Translations under genes and position numbers: made by a program
The notes under the pieces: generated by a model
Told to the model about the DNA's origin: nothing
The model's database searches: none
The model's input: only the letters and a program-made list of their open reading frames with translations
Part shown: positions 8,271 to 15,500 of the stretch, piece after piece
Numbering within the stretch: position 1 is the first letter of the stretch
Layout: every line of letters begins with the position of its first letter
Origin: JBBPYR01 sp038199755
Lineage (GTDB): Bacteria > Chloroflexota > Ktedonobacteria > Ktedonobacterales > Ktedonobacteraceae
Reading direction: 5' to 3'
Assembly (NCBI GenBank): GCA_038199755.1
Contig: JBBPYR010000099.1
Span: forward strand, 1-23,797
DNA: 23,797 nucleotides

Positions 8271-8449
8271 ACCCCAGCACTCGGTTCTAGTAAACCAACA
8301 GCGAGATGAAGCAGGGTAGTCTTGCCCGCACCATTAGGACCGACCAGACCAGCAACACGCCCGATGGGCAGTTTGAGCGTGCAGTCACGCAAAGCCCAAT
8401 CTCGCCCATAGTGTTTGCCCAGAAGAGTCGTTTCCAATGCCTGAATCAT
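8261..8449 (-). pseudogene. ABC transporter ATPase truncated after Walker A
   Basis: A 62-codon frame starts MIQALETTLLGKHYGRDWAL and contains the Walker A motif GPNGAGKTT. After GLLEPSAG it reads VRR and stops at 8261-8263. The Q-loop, signature motif, Walker B and switch His are all absent, so it cannot hydrolyse ATP. The truncation point coincides with the start of recognisable permease sequence in another frame, which shows one deletion joining the two genes. The start codon overlaps the GntR stop by four bases (ATGA), the mark of a former operon. Confidence 0.85.
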
Positions 8450-8858
8450 GCTATATGCTCCCTTTTCTGAAATTGCTGAAAGGTAGTAGTGAAGAGAGCC
8501 GCGATACTCTCTTCGTCCAGACCGGCTGCCTGTGCCTCTTGCAACCAGTTGACAAGGCTCTGGCGCAGCACGGTATGACTTGCCAGTGACGCATCGGTCA
8601 GCGTCTTGAGCACAAAGGTTCCCTGCCCCGGACGGCTTTCGATCAGGCCCTCGTGCTCCAACTCGCGATAGGCTTTGAATACCGTGTTGGGATTAATTGC
8701 CAATCGGGACACCACCATGCGCATCGTTGGCAGCTGATCCCCTTCCTTCAGGAAACCCAGACGCAACGCCTGCTTGACTTGCCGCACCAGTTGCTGATAG
8801 GGAGAGACCCCGAACGAGGGTCAAGATAGAACTCAATCGTCTGTTTTTCCGTATCCAT
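8446..8858 (-). pseudogene. GntR-family (YtrA-like) repressor with a one-base frameshift
   Basis: The gene starts at ATG 8858-8856 behind AGAGGA. The first 17 codons read MDTEKQTIEFYLDPRSG, the usual YtrA-type start. The next frame continues VSPYQQLVRQVKQALRLG, then a winged helix with LAINPNTVFKAYRELEHEGL and RPGQGTFV, to a stop at 8446. Restoring one G to the run at 8808-8811 (CCCC on the plus strand, four where five are expected) joins both parts into a 137-residue protein of normal size. A GTG at 8787 could start a 113-residue form that lacks the N-terminus. YtrA-type regulators repress their own ABC transporter operons. A sequencing error in the run cannot be excluded. Confidence 0.82.
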
Positions 8859-8888
8859 CTATCCTCTATTTCCTATGTAACTAAATAG

Positions 8889-8918
8889 CTATGTACATAG
8901 TACTACGATAAAAGACAA
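8889..8918 (-). promoter_or_regulatory. Promoter and palindromic operator of the gntR operon
   Basis: On the minus strand TTGTCT (8918-8913) and TACATA (8895-8890) are separated by 17 nt, a fair sigma-A promoter about 30 nt before the gntR ATG. The perfect 12-mer palindrome CTATGTACATAG (8889-8900) covers the -10 box. That is the expected place for autorepression by the GntR protein. Confidence 0.6.
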
Positions 8919-8943
8919 GCGGGAATTTGTCAAGAGGGGTTAG

Positions 8944-8971
8944 TAGACAAATAATGCTCATATGGTACAAT
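8944..8971 (+). promoter_or_regulatory. Promoter of prfB
   Basis: TAGACA (8944-8949), a 16-nt spacer, then TACAAT (8966-8971). The -10 box ends only 7 nt before the ATG at 8979, so the transcript would be leaderless or nearly so; no Shine-Dalgarno is seen before the start. Confidence 0.55.
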
Positions 8972-8978
8972 ACATGCC

Positions 8979-10092
8979 ATGAATGAACTAACCCAACGTA
9001 TCGAACGCCTCCAAAGACGAGTCGAGAAGACTATGGTGCGTCTTTGACTTGGCGAACAAGACACACCAAATCAAAAAACTAGAAGATGAAAGCATGGCGG
9101 AAGACTTCTGGTCAGACAACCGTCACGCACAAACCCAGATGCAGCAAATCAACGCCCTGCGCGAAGAAGTATCTACCTGGGAAAGCATCGCCACGCAACT
9201 TCATGAATTGCTCGGACTAGCCCAATTACTGGAGGAGGAGCCAGATGAAGAAATGCAAGAAGAAGTTGCGCAGTCGGTCAAGCCCCTTGAACAAGAGGTC
9301 GAGAAGCTGCAATTTGCGCTGATGCTCAGTGGAGAGCACGACGAAAAAAATGCCATTCTCAGCATTCACGCAGGCAGTGGTGGTGTCGACGCTCAGGATT
9401 GGGCCGAGATACTACTACGCATGTACCTGCGCTGGGCCGAACAACATAAATTTCGCACCGACATCTATGACCAGAGCGAGGGTGAAGAGGCGGGACTCAA
9501 AAGTACGACCGTCGAGATCACAGGACGCTATGCCTATGGCTACCTGCGCTCCGAAGTCGGTACGCACCGCCTCATTCGGCTCTCCCCGTTTGATGCCGCG
9601 CACCGTCGTCACACCTCGTTTGCCAAAGTAGAGGTTCTGCCCGACATTGAGAATAGCATCGAGATCAACATTCGCCCCGAAGACATCGAGGTGGACACCT
9701 ACCGTGCAACGGGTGCAGGTGGCCAGCACGTCAATAAGACGGACTCAGCGGTACGCATGCGCCACCTTCCATCGGGCCTTGTGGTGACGTGTCAGAACGA
9801 ACGCTCACAACTCCAGAACCGTGAAGTGGCTCTCAAACTACTAAAAGTTCGCCTCTACGAGTTAGAGGTCAAGAAACGTGATGAGGAGACCGCACGGCTC
9901 AAAGGTGAAAACGTGCAGGCAGACTTCGGTACCCAGATTCGTACCGTGACTGTTCACCCGTACACCATTGTCAAGGATCACCGCACCAACTATGAGACGG
10001 GTGACACTGACAAGTACCTTTCAGGAGATGTAGACCCCTTCATCTATGCCTATCTACAAGACAAAGCAGGCGGTGTCGCCACCGACGAGTAA
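8979..10092 (+). CDS. prfB: Peptide chain release factor 2 (programmed +1 frameshift)
   Basis: RF2 recognises UAA and UGA and triggers peptide release on the ribosome. Translation starts at ATG 8979 (MNELTQRIERLQRR), reaches CTT TGA at 9042-9047, and continues in the +1 frame with DLANKTHQIKKLEDE; the product is 370 residues (coding 8979-9044 joined to 9046-10092). The recognition tripeptide SPF is at about 202-204 and the catalytic GGQ (TGAGGQHVNK) at about 247-249, both within a few residues of E. coli RF2. N-terminal helices and a C-terminal AYLQDKAGG complete the fold. Reading only the second frame from TTG 9049 would lose the first 23 residues. It converges with the sigma factor gene across a shared terminator. 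Confidence 0.96.
9035..9048 (+). promoter_or_regulatory. Programmed +1 frameshift site in prfB
   Basis: The slippery CTT (9042-9044), in-frame TGA (9045-9047) and following C (9048) form CTTTGAC, identical to the core of the classic bacterial RF2 site. GGTG (9035-9038) sits three bases before CTT, the same spacing as the internal Shine-Dalgarno in E. coli, though it is weaker. Low RF2 lets the ribosome slip and make more RF2. Confidence 0.92.
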
Positions 10093-10095
10093 AAA

Positions 10096-10143
10096 CAAGC
10101 AAAAGCAAGGCTTGTCCCGCGGGACAAGCCTTGCTTTTGCTTG
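10096..10143. terminator. 48-nt perfect palindrome, bidirectional terminator
   Basis: A flawless palindrome centred on CCCGCGGG (10116-10123), 24 bp per arm, in the 58-nt gap between the convergent ends of prfB (10092) and the sigma factor gene (10151). Read on the minus strand the stem is followed at once by TTTTT (10095-10091), a good intrinsic terminator for the sigma gene. On the plus strand no U-run follows, though the arm itself contains CTTTTGCTTG. Confidence 0.85.
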
Positions 10144-10150
10144 CACCTTG

Positions 10151-11281
10151 CTATGCGTGGGCATGAGCAAGATCGCGTACACCTTCGTAGCGTTCTGGAT
10201 AGCGCAGCTTACGCAGAGCCTTGACCTCAATCTGACGAATGCGCTCCCGCGTCAACTTGTAGAGTATGCTTACCTCATCAAGTGTGTGCGAACGACCGTC
10301 CTTCAAACCGTAGCGCATCTCAATAATCGTGCGCTCACGAGGATTGAGAACCATCATTGCCTGCTCAATATAGTTGCGTTGCAGCTGATGTGTGATCTGA
10401 TCCGTCGGAGAGTCGAGGTTGATATCTTCCAACGTGTCCGCTAAATGATACTGCTCATCATCGGCAACTGGCGCATCCAGCGAGACAGGTTGCTCAGAGA
10501 CGCTCAACAGTTCAATCACGCGCTCACGTGTTAAGCCCACCTCTGCGGCGATCTGTTCTGGCAAAGCCTCCAGACCTTCCTCCTGGTAGATGCGCCGTGC
10601 CACCCGTTTGATCTTGTAGATAATCTCAACCACGTGGACAGGAATATGAATGGTACGTGAATGCTCTGCGATGGCGCGACTGATAGCTTGGCGGATCCAC
10701 CACGTGGCATAAGTGCTAAAGCGGAAACCGCGCTTGTAGTCAAACTTCTGTGCGGCACGCATCAGACCGATATTGCCTTCCTGGATCAGGTCTAGTAGCG
10801 GTAACCCCTGATTGGAGTAGCGTTTGGCAACACTCACGACGAGGCGCAAATTCGCCTCAATCAGCTTCTGACGCGCTTGCCCATCACCATAGGCAACCAT
10901 CTCTGCCAGTTGTAACTCTTGTTGAGCGGTCAAGAGGGGATAGGTGCCTATCTCCTTTAGATATTGCTTTACTGCGTCATCAATGGCTATGCGCTGATCT
11001 TCCTCTTCCTCCACCTCTTCAACCGGCTCATCGTTATAGTTATAGCTAAAATCGCCATCATGCACCAGCTCTGTTCGCTCAAACTCCTCGTCCTTCTGTG
11101 TCGTTGCACGGCGCTTCTTCCCAATCATGACAGGCTTGGATGGTTTTTTGGGGGTGGCAGGTTTCGCTCGCTTCGCAGGCTTCTCCTTGCCTTTCAATTG
11201 AGCACCTTCACCCTCGTGTTCAGCAACATATGACATTGTATTTTCTACTGCATAAGAAATTGTGGTTATTTTTGCACTCAT
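10151..11281 (-). CDS. RNA polymerase sigma factor, RpoD/SigA family
   Basis: A 376-residue sigma-70 factor. Residues 1-98 lack region 1.1 and are instead Lys/Ala/Pro-rich (30-60), then strongly acidic (EEVEEEED). Region 1.2 begins at about 100 (DDAVKQYLKEIGTYPLL). Region 2 contains EANLRLVVSVAKRY, LIQEGNIGLMRAA and the -10-reading helix STYATWWIRQAISRAI. Region 4.2 is a helix-turn-helix, TLDEVSILYKLTRERIRQIE. This is a group 1 or group 2 factor; other sigma genes in the genome would decide. The start at ATG 11281 has AGAGGA nine bases upstream; the frame is open 29 codons further but without support. The tail ends LAHAHA. Confidence 0.92.
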   Translation of the reverse strand: MSAKITTISYAVENTMSYVAEHEGEGAQLKGKEKPAKRAKPATPKKPSKPVMIGKKRRATTQKDEEFERTELVHDGDFSYNYNDEPVEEVEEEEDQRIAIDDAVKQYLKEIGTYPLLTAQQELQLAEMVAYGDGQARQKLIEANLRLVVSVAKRYSNQGLPLLDLIQEGNIGLMRAAQKFDYKRGFRFSTYATWWIRQAISRAIAEHSRTIHIPVHVVEIIYKIKRVARRIYQEEGLEALPEQIAAEVGLTRERVIELLSVSEQPVSLDAPVADDEQYHLADTLEDINLDSPTDQITHQLQRNYIEQAMMVLNPRERTIIEMRYGLKDGRSHTLDEVSILYKLTRERIRQIEVKALRKLRYPERYEGVRDLAHAHA

Positions 11282-11395
11282 GACGCTTATTCCTCTTTCA
11301 AGCATTACATTCCGCAGCACGCTATCTCCGCTGCCAGAAGGGACGGAAGATAATAAAAATAAATTCATTCCAAAAGTCGCTTCTACATTTCTTTA

Positions 11396-11413
11396 TTGCA
11401 ATAACCATGCCAA
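11396..11413 (-). promoter_or_regulatory. Sigma-54-like -24/-12 element upstream of sigma factor gene
   Basis: On the minus strand TTGGCATG, four bases, TTGCAA: the GG and GC dinucleotides are exactly 10 nt apart, as in sigma-54 promoters. It lies about 115 nt before the sigma gene start. No sigma-54 gene or enhancer-binding protein is in the window, so it may be chance. Confidence 0.25.
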
Positions 11414-11678
11414 AGTGCATTACATGCATTCTCTTTCATCAATCCCCATTCATCACAAGCACGTTCCCTCTATATTTTCGGCATAATGAGCGATTTCTGT
11501 AGGGCTAACTGCTGTTTTTTGGCTGAGAAGAATGAAAAGAAGGCAGAAAAAAAGGAGGAAGAGATGAAGAGTTTTCCATATCTGAGGAAATTTACTCACA
11601 CCCAACCATAACTAATGGGGAAACTTTACAGCCTCTTCTCGTAGGGTGCAAGCGGACTCATCGAAGGTTCTGCCTATG

Positions 11679-11726
11679 TACATATATATATGTATGCTTG
11701 ACGAGAATTGCAGCACCTGTTATGCT
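11679..11726 (+). promoter_or_regulatory. Promoter 1 with AT palindrome before zinc-ribbon gene
   Basis: TTGACG (11698-11703), 17 nt, TATGCT (11721-11726) is a good sigma-A promoter. Directly upstream is the perfect palindrome TACATATATATATGTA (11679-11694), a possible regulator site or upstream AT element. Confidence 0.55.
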
Positions 11727-11776
11727 GATAACGTGAAGAGAAAATTATGTAACATGAAGAAATCTTCACATAATAG

Positions 11777-11805
11777 CTGACAGAAAAAGCGAGTTGTGGT
11801 ATGAT
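11777..11805 (+). promoter_or_regulatory. Promoter 2 before zinc-ribbon gene
   Basis: CTGACA (11777-11782), 17-nt spacer, TATGAT (11800-11805). It gives a leader of about 140 nt before the GTG start at 11953. Confidence 0.6.
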
Positions 11806-11952
11806 AGTGAGGGCATGGATTATACCTGCTGTGGGGATGCGGATGCAGCGGCGGAGGCTCCCCCTCGGCTTACATTCTCGTGAAGTTTTGCTTGCTTGAT
11901 GAAATGCAGCGAGCAAATGTACCCGCCAAGGGTGAAGGAAGGAGGCGATTTC

Positions 11953-12168
11953 GTGGAAAACGCATTTCCTCGGTGTCGCAAGTGTAGCGAAGGTGATCTG
12001 GTTCCGCTTTCGGATTTCGGTAGCCAGGGAGCTTCCATCGAGTACAAAGCATGGGTTTGTACAAACCCGTCTTGCCTGTACAACATTAAAATCCGTAATG
12101 GCGATATTATCATCAATGAGCCTATCAGTGATGGTTCGCTTCATTCTTACCGCAATAGTCGGCAGTAA
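11953..12168 (+). CDS. Small zinc-ribbon protein
   Basis: A 71-residue protein with two Cys pairs, FPRCRKCSEGD (Cys8, Cys11) and VCTNPSCLYN, which should hold one zinc in a treble-clef or ribbon fold. Such small ribbons often bind nucleic acid or act as protein adaptors; no partner is evident. The GTG at 11953 is chosen because GGAAGGAGG lies 7 nt before it, far better than any site for the in-frame ATG at 11896. Two good promoters lie upstream. Downstream, TGCCT/AGGCA arms (about 12180-12202) could form a weak hairpin. Function unknown. Confidence 0.7.
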   Translation: MENAFPRCRKCSEGDLVPLSDFGSQGASIEYKAWVCTNPSCLYNIKIRNGDIIINEPISDGSLHSYRNSRQ

Positions 12169-12320
12169 GAGTTGAGTACTGCCTCGTAGAATAATAAGGC
12201 ATACAAACGGAGACCGAATGGAGACGGACGCCAGATCAGTTCTTTAAACCTCTGATCAGCGGTATCTTCCTCTATTTGGTCTTTGCGCATTAAATGACAT
12301 AACAGGTAAAAACGTTTATA

Positions 12321-12401
12321 TTCCGTAGGGGACCCGATTTATCGCGTCCGGGTGTGATTTATCACCCAAGATTTCCGTAGGGACCCGATTTATCGCGTCC
12401 C
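12321..12401. repeat. Cluster of three palindromic REP-like units
   Basis: Two copies of TTCCGTAGGG(G)ACCCGATTTATCGCGTCC start at 12321 and 12373. Between them lies GGGTGTGATTTATCACCC (12350-12367). All three units share the core GATTTATC (12336, 12356, 12387) and fold on themselves, for example GGGAC/GTCCC plus CGAT/ATCG around a TT loop. The middle unit has different but compensating arms (GTGAT/ATCAC), so pairing is kept. They end 26 nt before the ftsY start, inside its probable leader. Confidence 0.75.
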
Positions 12402-12426
12402 GTGAGATTAAGGAGTCAGTGCGGTC

Positions 12427-13437
12427 GTGTTCAATCGATTCTTCGGGCAGAAACCTCAAGAAGATGCAAAACAAAATCAGGGTGCTGCTCAGGAGCGAGC
12501 TGGAGGCACGGGGGCAGAGCCTGCACCTGAGCAGCGTTTTGGCTTCTTGCAACGTACCCGTCAGATTTTTAGTCGCATCAATAATACAGTTGCGCAAAAT
12601 GATGTCATTACAGATACAATGTGGGATGAATTGGAAGAGGAACTTATGGCTGCCGATGTTGGTGCCAGCACCAGTACGGGGCTAATCGAGACGCTGCGTC
12701 AGCGTGCGGAAGCCGAGCAGATGCACACCGGCTCACAGGTGCAACGCGCCTTACGTGAAGAACTCGTCAAGTTTCTCGGCAAACCATCGCTGATGGCTCT
12801 GCGTTTCTCGAAGCAATCCCCCCTCACCGTCATTCTCGTCATTGGCGTCAATGGCACAGGGAAAACCACTAGCATCGCAAAGATGGCTTATCGTCTCTCT
12901 AAAGAAGGACACCACGTCACCCTCGCCGCCGCCGACACCTTCCGCGCCGGTGCCATCGATCAAATCAAGCTCTGGGGTGAGCGCATTGGCGTTCCCGTCA
13001 TTAGCCAGAACCAGGGAGCCGATCCTGCCGCTGTAGTCTATGACACGATCCAATGGGCCCAAACGCACGGGAGCGATGTGGTGATCGTCGATACCGCTGG
13101 GCGTATTCAGACCAAGTACAACCTTATGGAAGAGCTAAAGAAGATTAACCGCGTGATTAAAAAGCTTGTCCCCGATGGCCCCCATGAGTTATTGATGGTC
13201 ATTGACGCCACTACCGGCCAAAACGCCCTGCTACAAGCACGCCAATTTGCTGCCGATGTTGGCTTAACCGGCGTGATTGTGACAAAATTGGATAGTACAG
13301 CGAAGGGTGGTTTTGCGTTCGCGGTAGCAGACGATCTTGGTGTCCCCATCAAGTTCATTGGCACGGGAGAAAAGGTGGAAGACCTAGCACCCTTCGACCC
13401 GCAGCAATTTGTTGCGGCACTCTTCGCAAAAAACTGA
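12427..13437 (+). CDS. ftsY: Signal recognition particle receptor FtsY
   Basis: A 336-residue SRP receptor GTPase that docks ribosome-SRP complexes at the membrane for insertion by SecYEG. A short A domain (1-40, Gln/Glu/Ala-rich, with an N-terminal amphipathic MFNRFFG that may bind membrane) precedes the helical N domain (about 41-130) and the G domain. GTPase motifs: GVNGTGKTT (140-148), DTFRAGA (170-176), DTAGR (222-226), TKLD (286-289), GTGEKVEDL (312-320). The start is GTG 12427 with AAGGAG 12 nt upstream. AccD starts 14 nt after the stop, so ftsY-accD-accA are probably co-transcribed. Confidence 0.96.
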   Translation: MFNRFFGQKPQEDAKQNQGAAQERAGGTGAEPAPEQRFGFLQRTRQIFSRINNTVAQNDVITDTMWDELEEELMAADVGASTSTGLIETLRQRAEAEQMHTGSQVQRALREELVKFLGKPSLMALRFSKQSPLTVILVIGVNGTGKTTSIAKMAYRLSKEGHHVTLAAADTFRAGAIDQIKLWGERIGVPVISQNQGADPAAVVYDTIQWAQTHGSDVVIVDTAGRIQTKYNLMEELKKINRVIKKLVPDGPHELLMVIDATTGQNALLQARQFAADVGLTGVIVTKLDSTAKGGFAFAVADDLGVPIKFIGTGEKVEDLAPFDPQQFVAALFAKN

Positions 13438-13451
13438 CGGGGAGGTTTTGT

Positions 13452-14321
13452 ATGGCAAAAGAAGCAGCCGTCCCTTCAACAGGACTAATATCTGGTCAAA
13501 CATTGGCGACCAATCTCATAAAACCAACGCTTTCCACCATGGAAAACCTGGCAGTCAAATGCCCAAAATGCAAAGAAATTCTTTACGGGCGTGACTGGGA
13601 AAAGAACCTGAAAGTGTGTGTGCGCTGTGGCTATCACTTCAAACTCACGGCCTACGAGCGTATCGCGCTGCTCGTCGATCAAGCTAGCTTCGTGGAAACC
13701 GACGCGGATATCGTCTCCACTGATCCATTGCATTTCGCCACGCGGTCACAATCATACAAGGCCAAGCTCGACGAAGATCATGCCAGCTTTGGCTTAAATG
13801 AAGGCGTCGTCGTTGGTCATGCCACCATCGAAACGAAACCGCTGGCTCTGGCTATTATGGATTTTCGCTTCATCGGTGGCAGCATGGGCTCAGTCATCGG
13901 CGAAAAAATCACACGGGCAATCGAGTTGGGCATTGTACGACACATACCCGTACTGATCGCCGCTGCCTCTGGCGGCGCACGCATGCAAGAAGGCCTCTAC
14001 TCATTGATGCAGATGGGTAAAACCTCTGCCGCACTAGCCAAACTCGGCGAGGCTGGTCTGCCTTATTTTAGCCTGCTCACTGACCCCACCACTGGCGGTG
14101 TGACAGCCAGTTTCGCCATGCTCGGCGATATCATTCTCGCTGAGCCCGGCGCACTCGTCTGCTTCGCTGGCCCGCGCGTGATCGAGGGGTTTATGCACGT
14201 CAAACTACCCGAAGGCGCGGTGAGCTCCGAATTTGTGCTCCAGCATGGTATGATCGATGGCGTCGTCCACAGACGTGACCTGCGCTCAACACTCGCCCGC
14301 CTGCTCAATTTTTACGCATGA
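13452..14321 (+). CDS. accD: Acetyl-CoA carboxylase carboxyltransferase subunit beta
   Basis: A 289-residue beta subunit of the carboxyltransferase that, with AccA, moves CO2 from biotin to acetyl-CoA, giving malonyl-CoA for fatty acid synthesis. The N-terminal zinc finger has Cys37, Cys40, Cys56 and Cys59 (VKCPKC ... VCVRCGYHF). The crotonase-fold core follows, with FRFIGGSMGSVIGEK, the oxyanion stretch ASGGARMQEG and LTDPTTGGVTASFA, ending DGVVHRRDLRSTLARLL. Length matches the family. GGGGAGG lies 6-7 nt before the ATG. It lies upstream of accA in the same direction, the order seen in many bacteria. Confidence 0.96.
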   Translation: MAKEAAVPSTGLISGQTLATNLIKPTLSTMENLAVKCPKCKEILYGRDWEKNLKVCVRCGYHFKLTAYERIALLVDQASFVETDADIVSTDPLHFATRSQSYKAKLDEDHASFGLNEGVVVGHATIETKPLALAIMDFRFIGGSMGSVIGEKITRAIELGIVRHIPVLIAAASGGARMQEGLYSLMQMGKTSAALAKLGEAGLPYFSLLTDPTTGGVTASFAMLGDIILAEPGALVCFAGPRVIEGFMHVKLPEGAVSSEFVLQHGMIDGVVHRRDLRSTLARLLNFYA

Positions 14322-14402
14322 GCATAGGAGAGCATGTGGAAAAGATGCACAGATAAAATACAGGATGAACCCTGTCAACGAAGACAGTGAGAAGGGAAAG
14401 TG

Positions 14403-15446
14403 ATGACCTACAATCTGGAATTTGAGAAGCCGTTAGCTGAGCTAGAGAAACGAATCCATGCCCTACAACGCAAAGGCGACCGCCTGAAACCTGATGACCA
14501 AAGGCAGCTACACGAACTGGAACGCGAACTACAACGCCGCACGGAAGATATTTATAGGCACCTCACCTCATGGCAAACGGTCCAGGTTGCCCGTCACAAA
14601 GACCGTCCCTACTCGCTCGACTACATCAAATTCATCTGTGACGATTTCTTTGAGCTCCATGGCGACCGCTCACACAGCGACGATCACGCCATTGTCGCAG
14701 GTCCCGCCACCTTCGATGGCTCTACCGTCATGATTATTGGGCATCAAAAGGGGCGGGACGCCAAAGACCAACAGTACCGCAACCTCGGCATGCCCCATCC
14801 AGAGGGCTATCGCAAGACACACAGGATCATGAAGCAAGCCGAGAAATTTGGTATGCCCATCCTCTGCCTCATTGACACGTCCGGTGCCTACCCAGCCCTC
14901 GGCGACGAGGAGCGCGGCCAGGCCACCGCCATCGCGGAAAACCTCTATCTCATGGCGCGTCTGCGTGTCCCCATCATCGCCGCCATCATCGGTGAAGGCG
15001 GTAGCGGCGGTGCGCTAGCCATCGGCATCGCAAACCGCGTTCTCATTCTCGAACACAGCATCTACACCGTCGTCGCACCGGAGGCTGCCGCGACCATCCT
15101 TTGGCGCGACACCGCCTTCGCACCCCAAGCAGCGGAAGCCATGAAGATCAGTGCCAAAGAACTCAAAGCCCTCAATCTCGTCGATGAGCTTGTGCCGGAA
15201 CCACTCGGCGGCGCCCATCAAAACTACCGTCAGGCAGCTGACAACCTCAAAGAGGCCCTCACCCGCCATCTGCGAGAACTCAAACAAATCCCTATCGACG
15301 AACTGCTCGAGCAACGCTACCAAAAGTTCAGAAACATTGGCAAGTTCACCATTGCCACGCCAGAAGCCGCTGCCAGCGAACCCAAAACCGAAGTAGCAGT
15401 AGCAGCAGAAAGCAAAGAGAAGGACAAACAAAACTTGCACCTCTAA
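14403..15446 (+). CDS. accA: Acetyl-CoA carboxylase carboxyltransferase subunit alpha
   Basis: A 347-residue alpha subunit, partner of AccD, slightly longer than the 319-residue E. coli protein. The N-terminal helices (LEFEKPLAELEKRIHALQRK) are typical, followed by FELHGDRSHSDDHAIVAG, IGHQKGRD, DTSGAYPALGDEERGQ and the active-site glycines GEGGSGGALAIG. The extra length is an Ala/Glu/Lys-rich tail (about 325-347). The ATG at 14403 is preferred over GTG 14400 because AAGGGA (14392-14397) is then five bases away. An 81-nt gap separates it from accD; nothing notable is seen in it. Confidence 0.95.
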   Translation: MTYNLEFEKPLAELEKRIHALQRKGDRLKPDDQRQLHELERELQRRTEDIYRHLTSWQTVQVARHKDRPYSLDYIKFICDDFFELHGDRSHSDDHAIVAGPATFDGSTVMIIGHQKGRDAKDQQYRNLGMPHPEGYRKTHRIMKQAEKFGMPILCLIDTSGAYPALGDEERGQATAIAENLYLMARLRVPIIAAIIGEGGSGGALAIGIANRVLILEHSIYTVVAPEAAATILWRDTAFAPQAAEAMKISAKELKALNLVDELVPEPLGGAHQNYRQAADNLKEALTRHLRELKQIPIDELLEQRYQKFRNIGKFTIATPEAAASEPKTEVAVAAESKEKDKQNLHL

Positions 15447-15500
15447 CATGCATGTTATGTGCATTAGCAGGTAACAAAAAACAACCGTGGAGATGATCGT

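Larger units (their letters stand above)
11282..11952. other. 670-nt divergent regulatory region, sigma gene / zinc-ribbon gene
   Basis: No full gene is seen. From left to right it holds the long sigma gene leader, a -24/-12-like element (11396-11413), and a purine-rich tract with AAGGAGG followed by a 15-codon mini-ORF (ATG 11564 to TAA 11611, MKSFPYLRKFTHTQP) of unknown meaning. An AT palindrome (11679-11694) and two plus-strand promoters (11698-11726 and 11777-11805) follow. A leader of about 140 nt then carries a TTGCTTGC/GCGAGCAA hairpin at about 11887-11916. Confidence 0.6.

Noticed and set aside
11674..12144. 156-codon minus-strand frame opposite the small zinc-ribbon gene
   Set aside because: Covers promoters and leader on the other strand; the plus-strand frame has the Cys pairs and a strong AAGGAGG.
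12321..12401. CRISPR array
   Set aside because: Only three short palindromic units at unequal spacing (20 and 31 nt), with no spacer-sized unique sequences and no cas genes.
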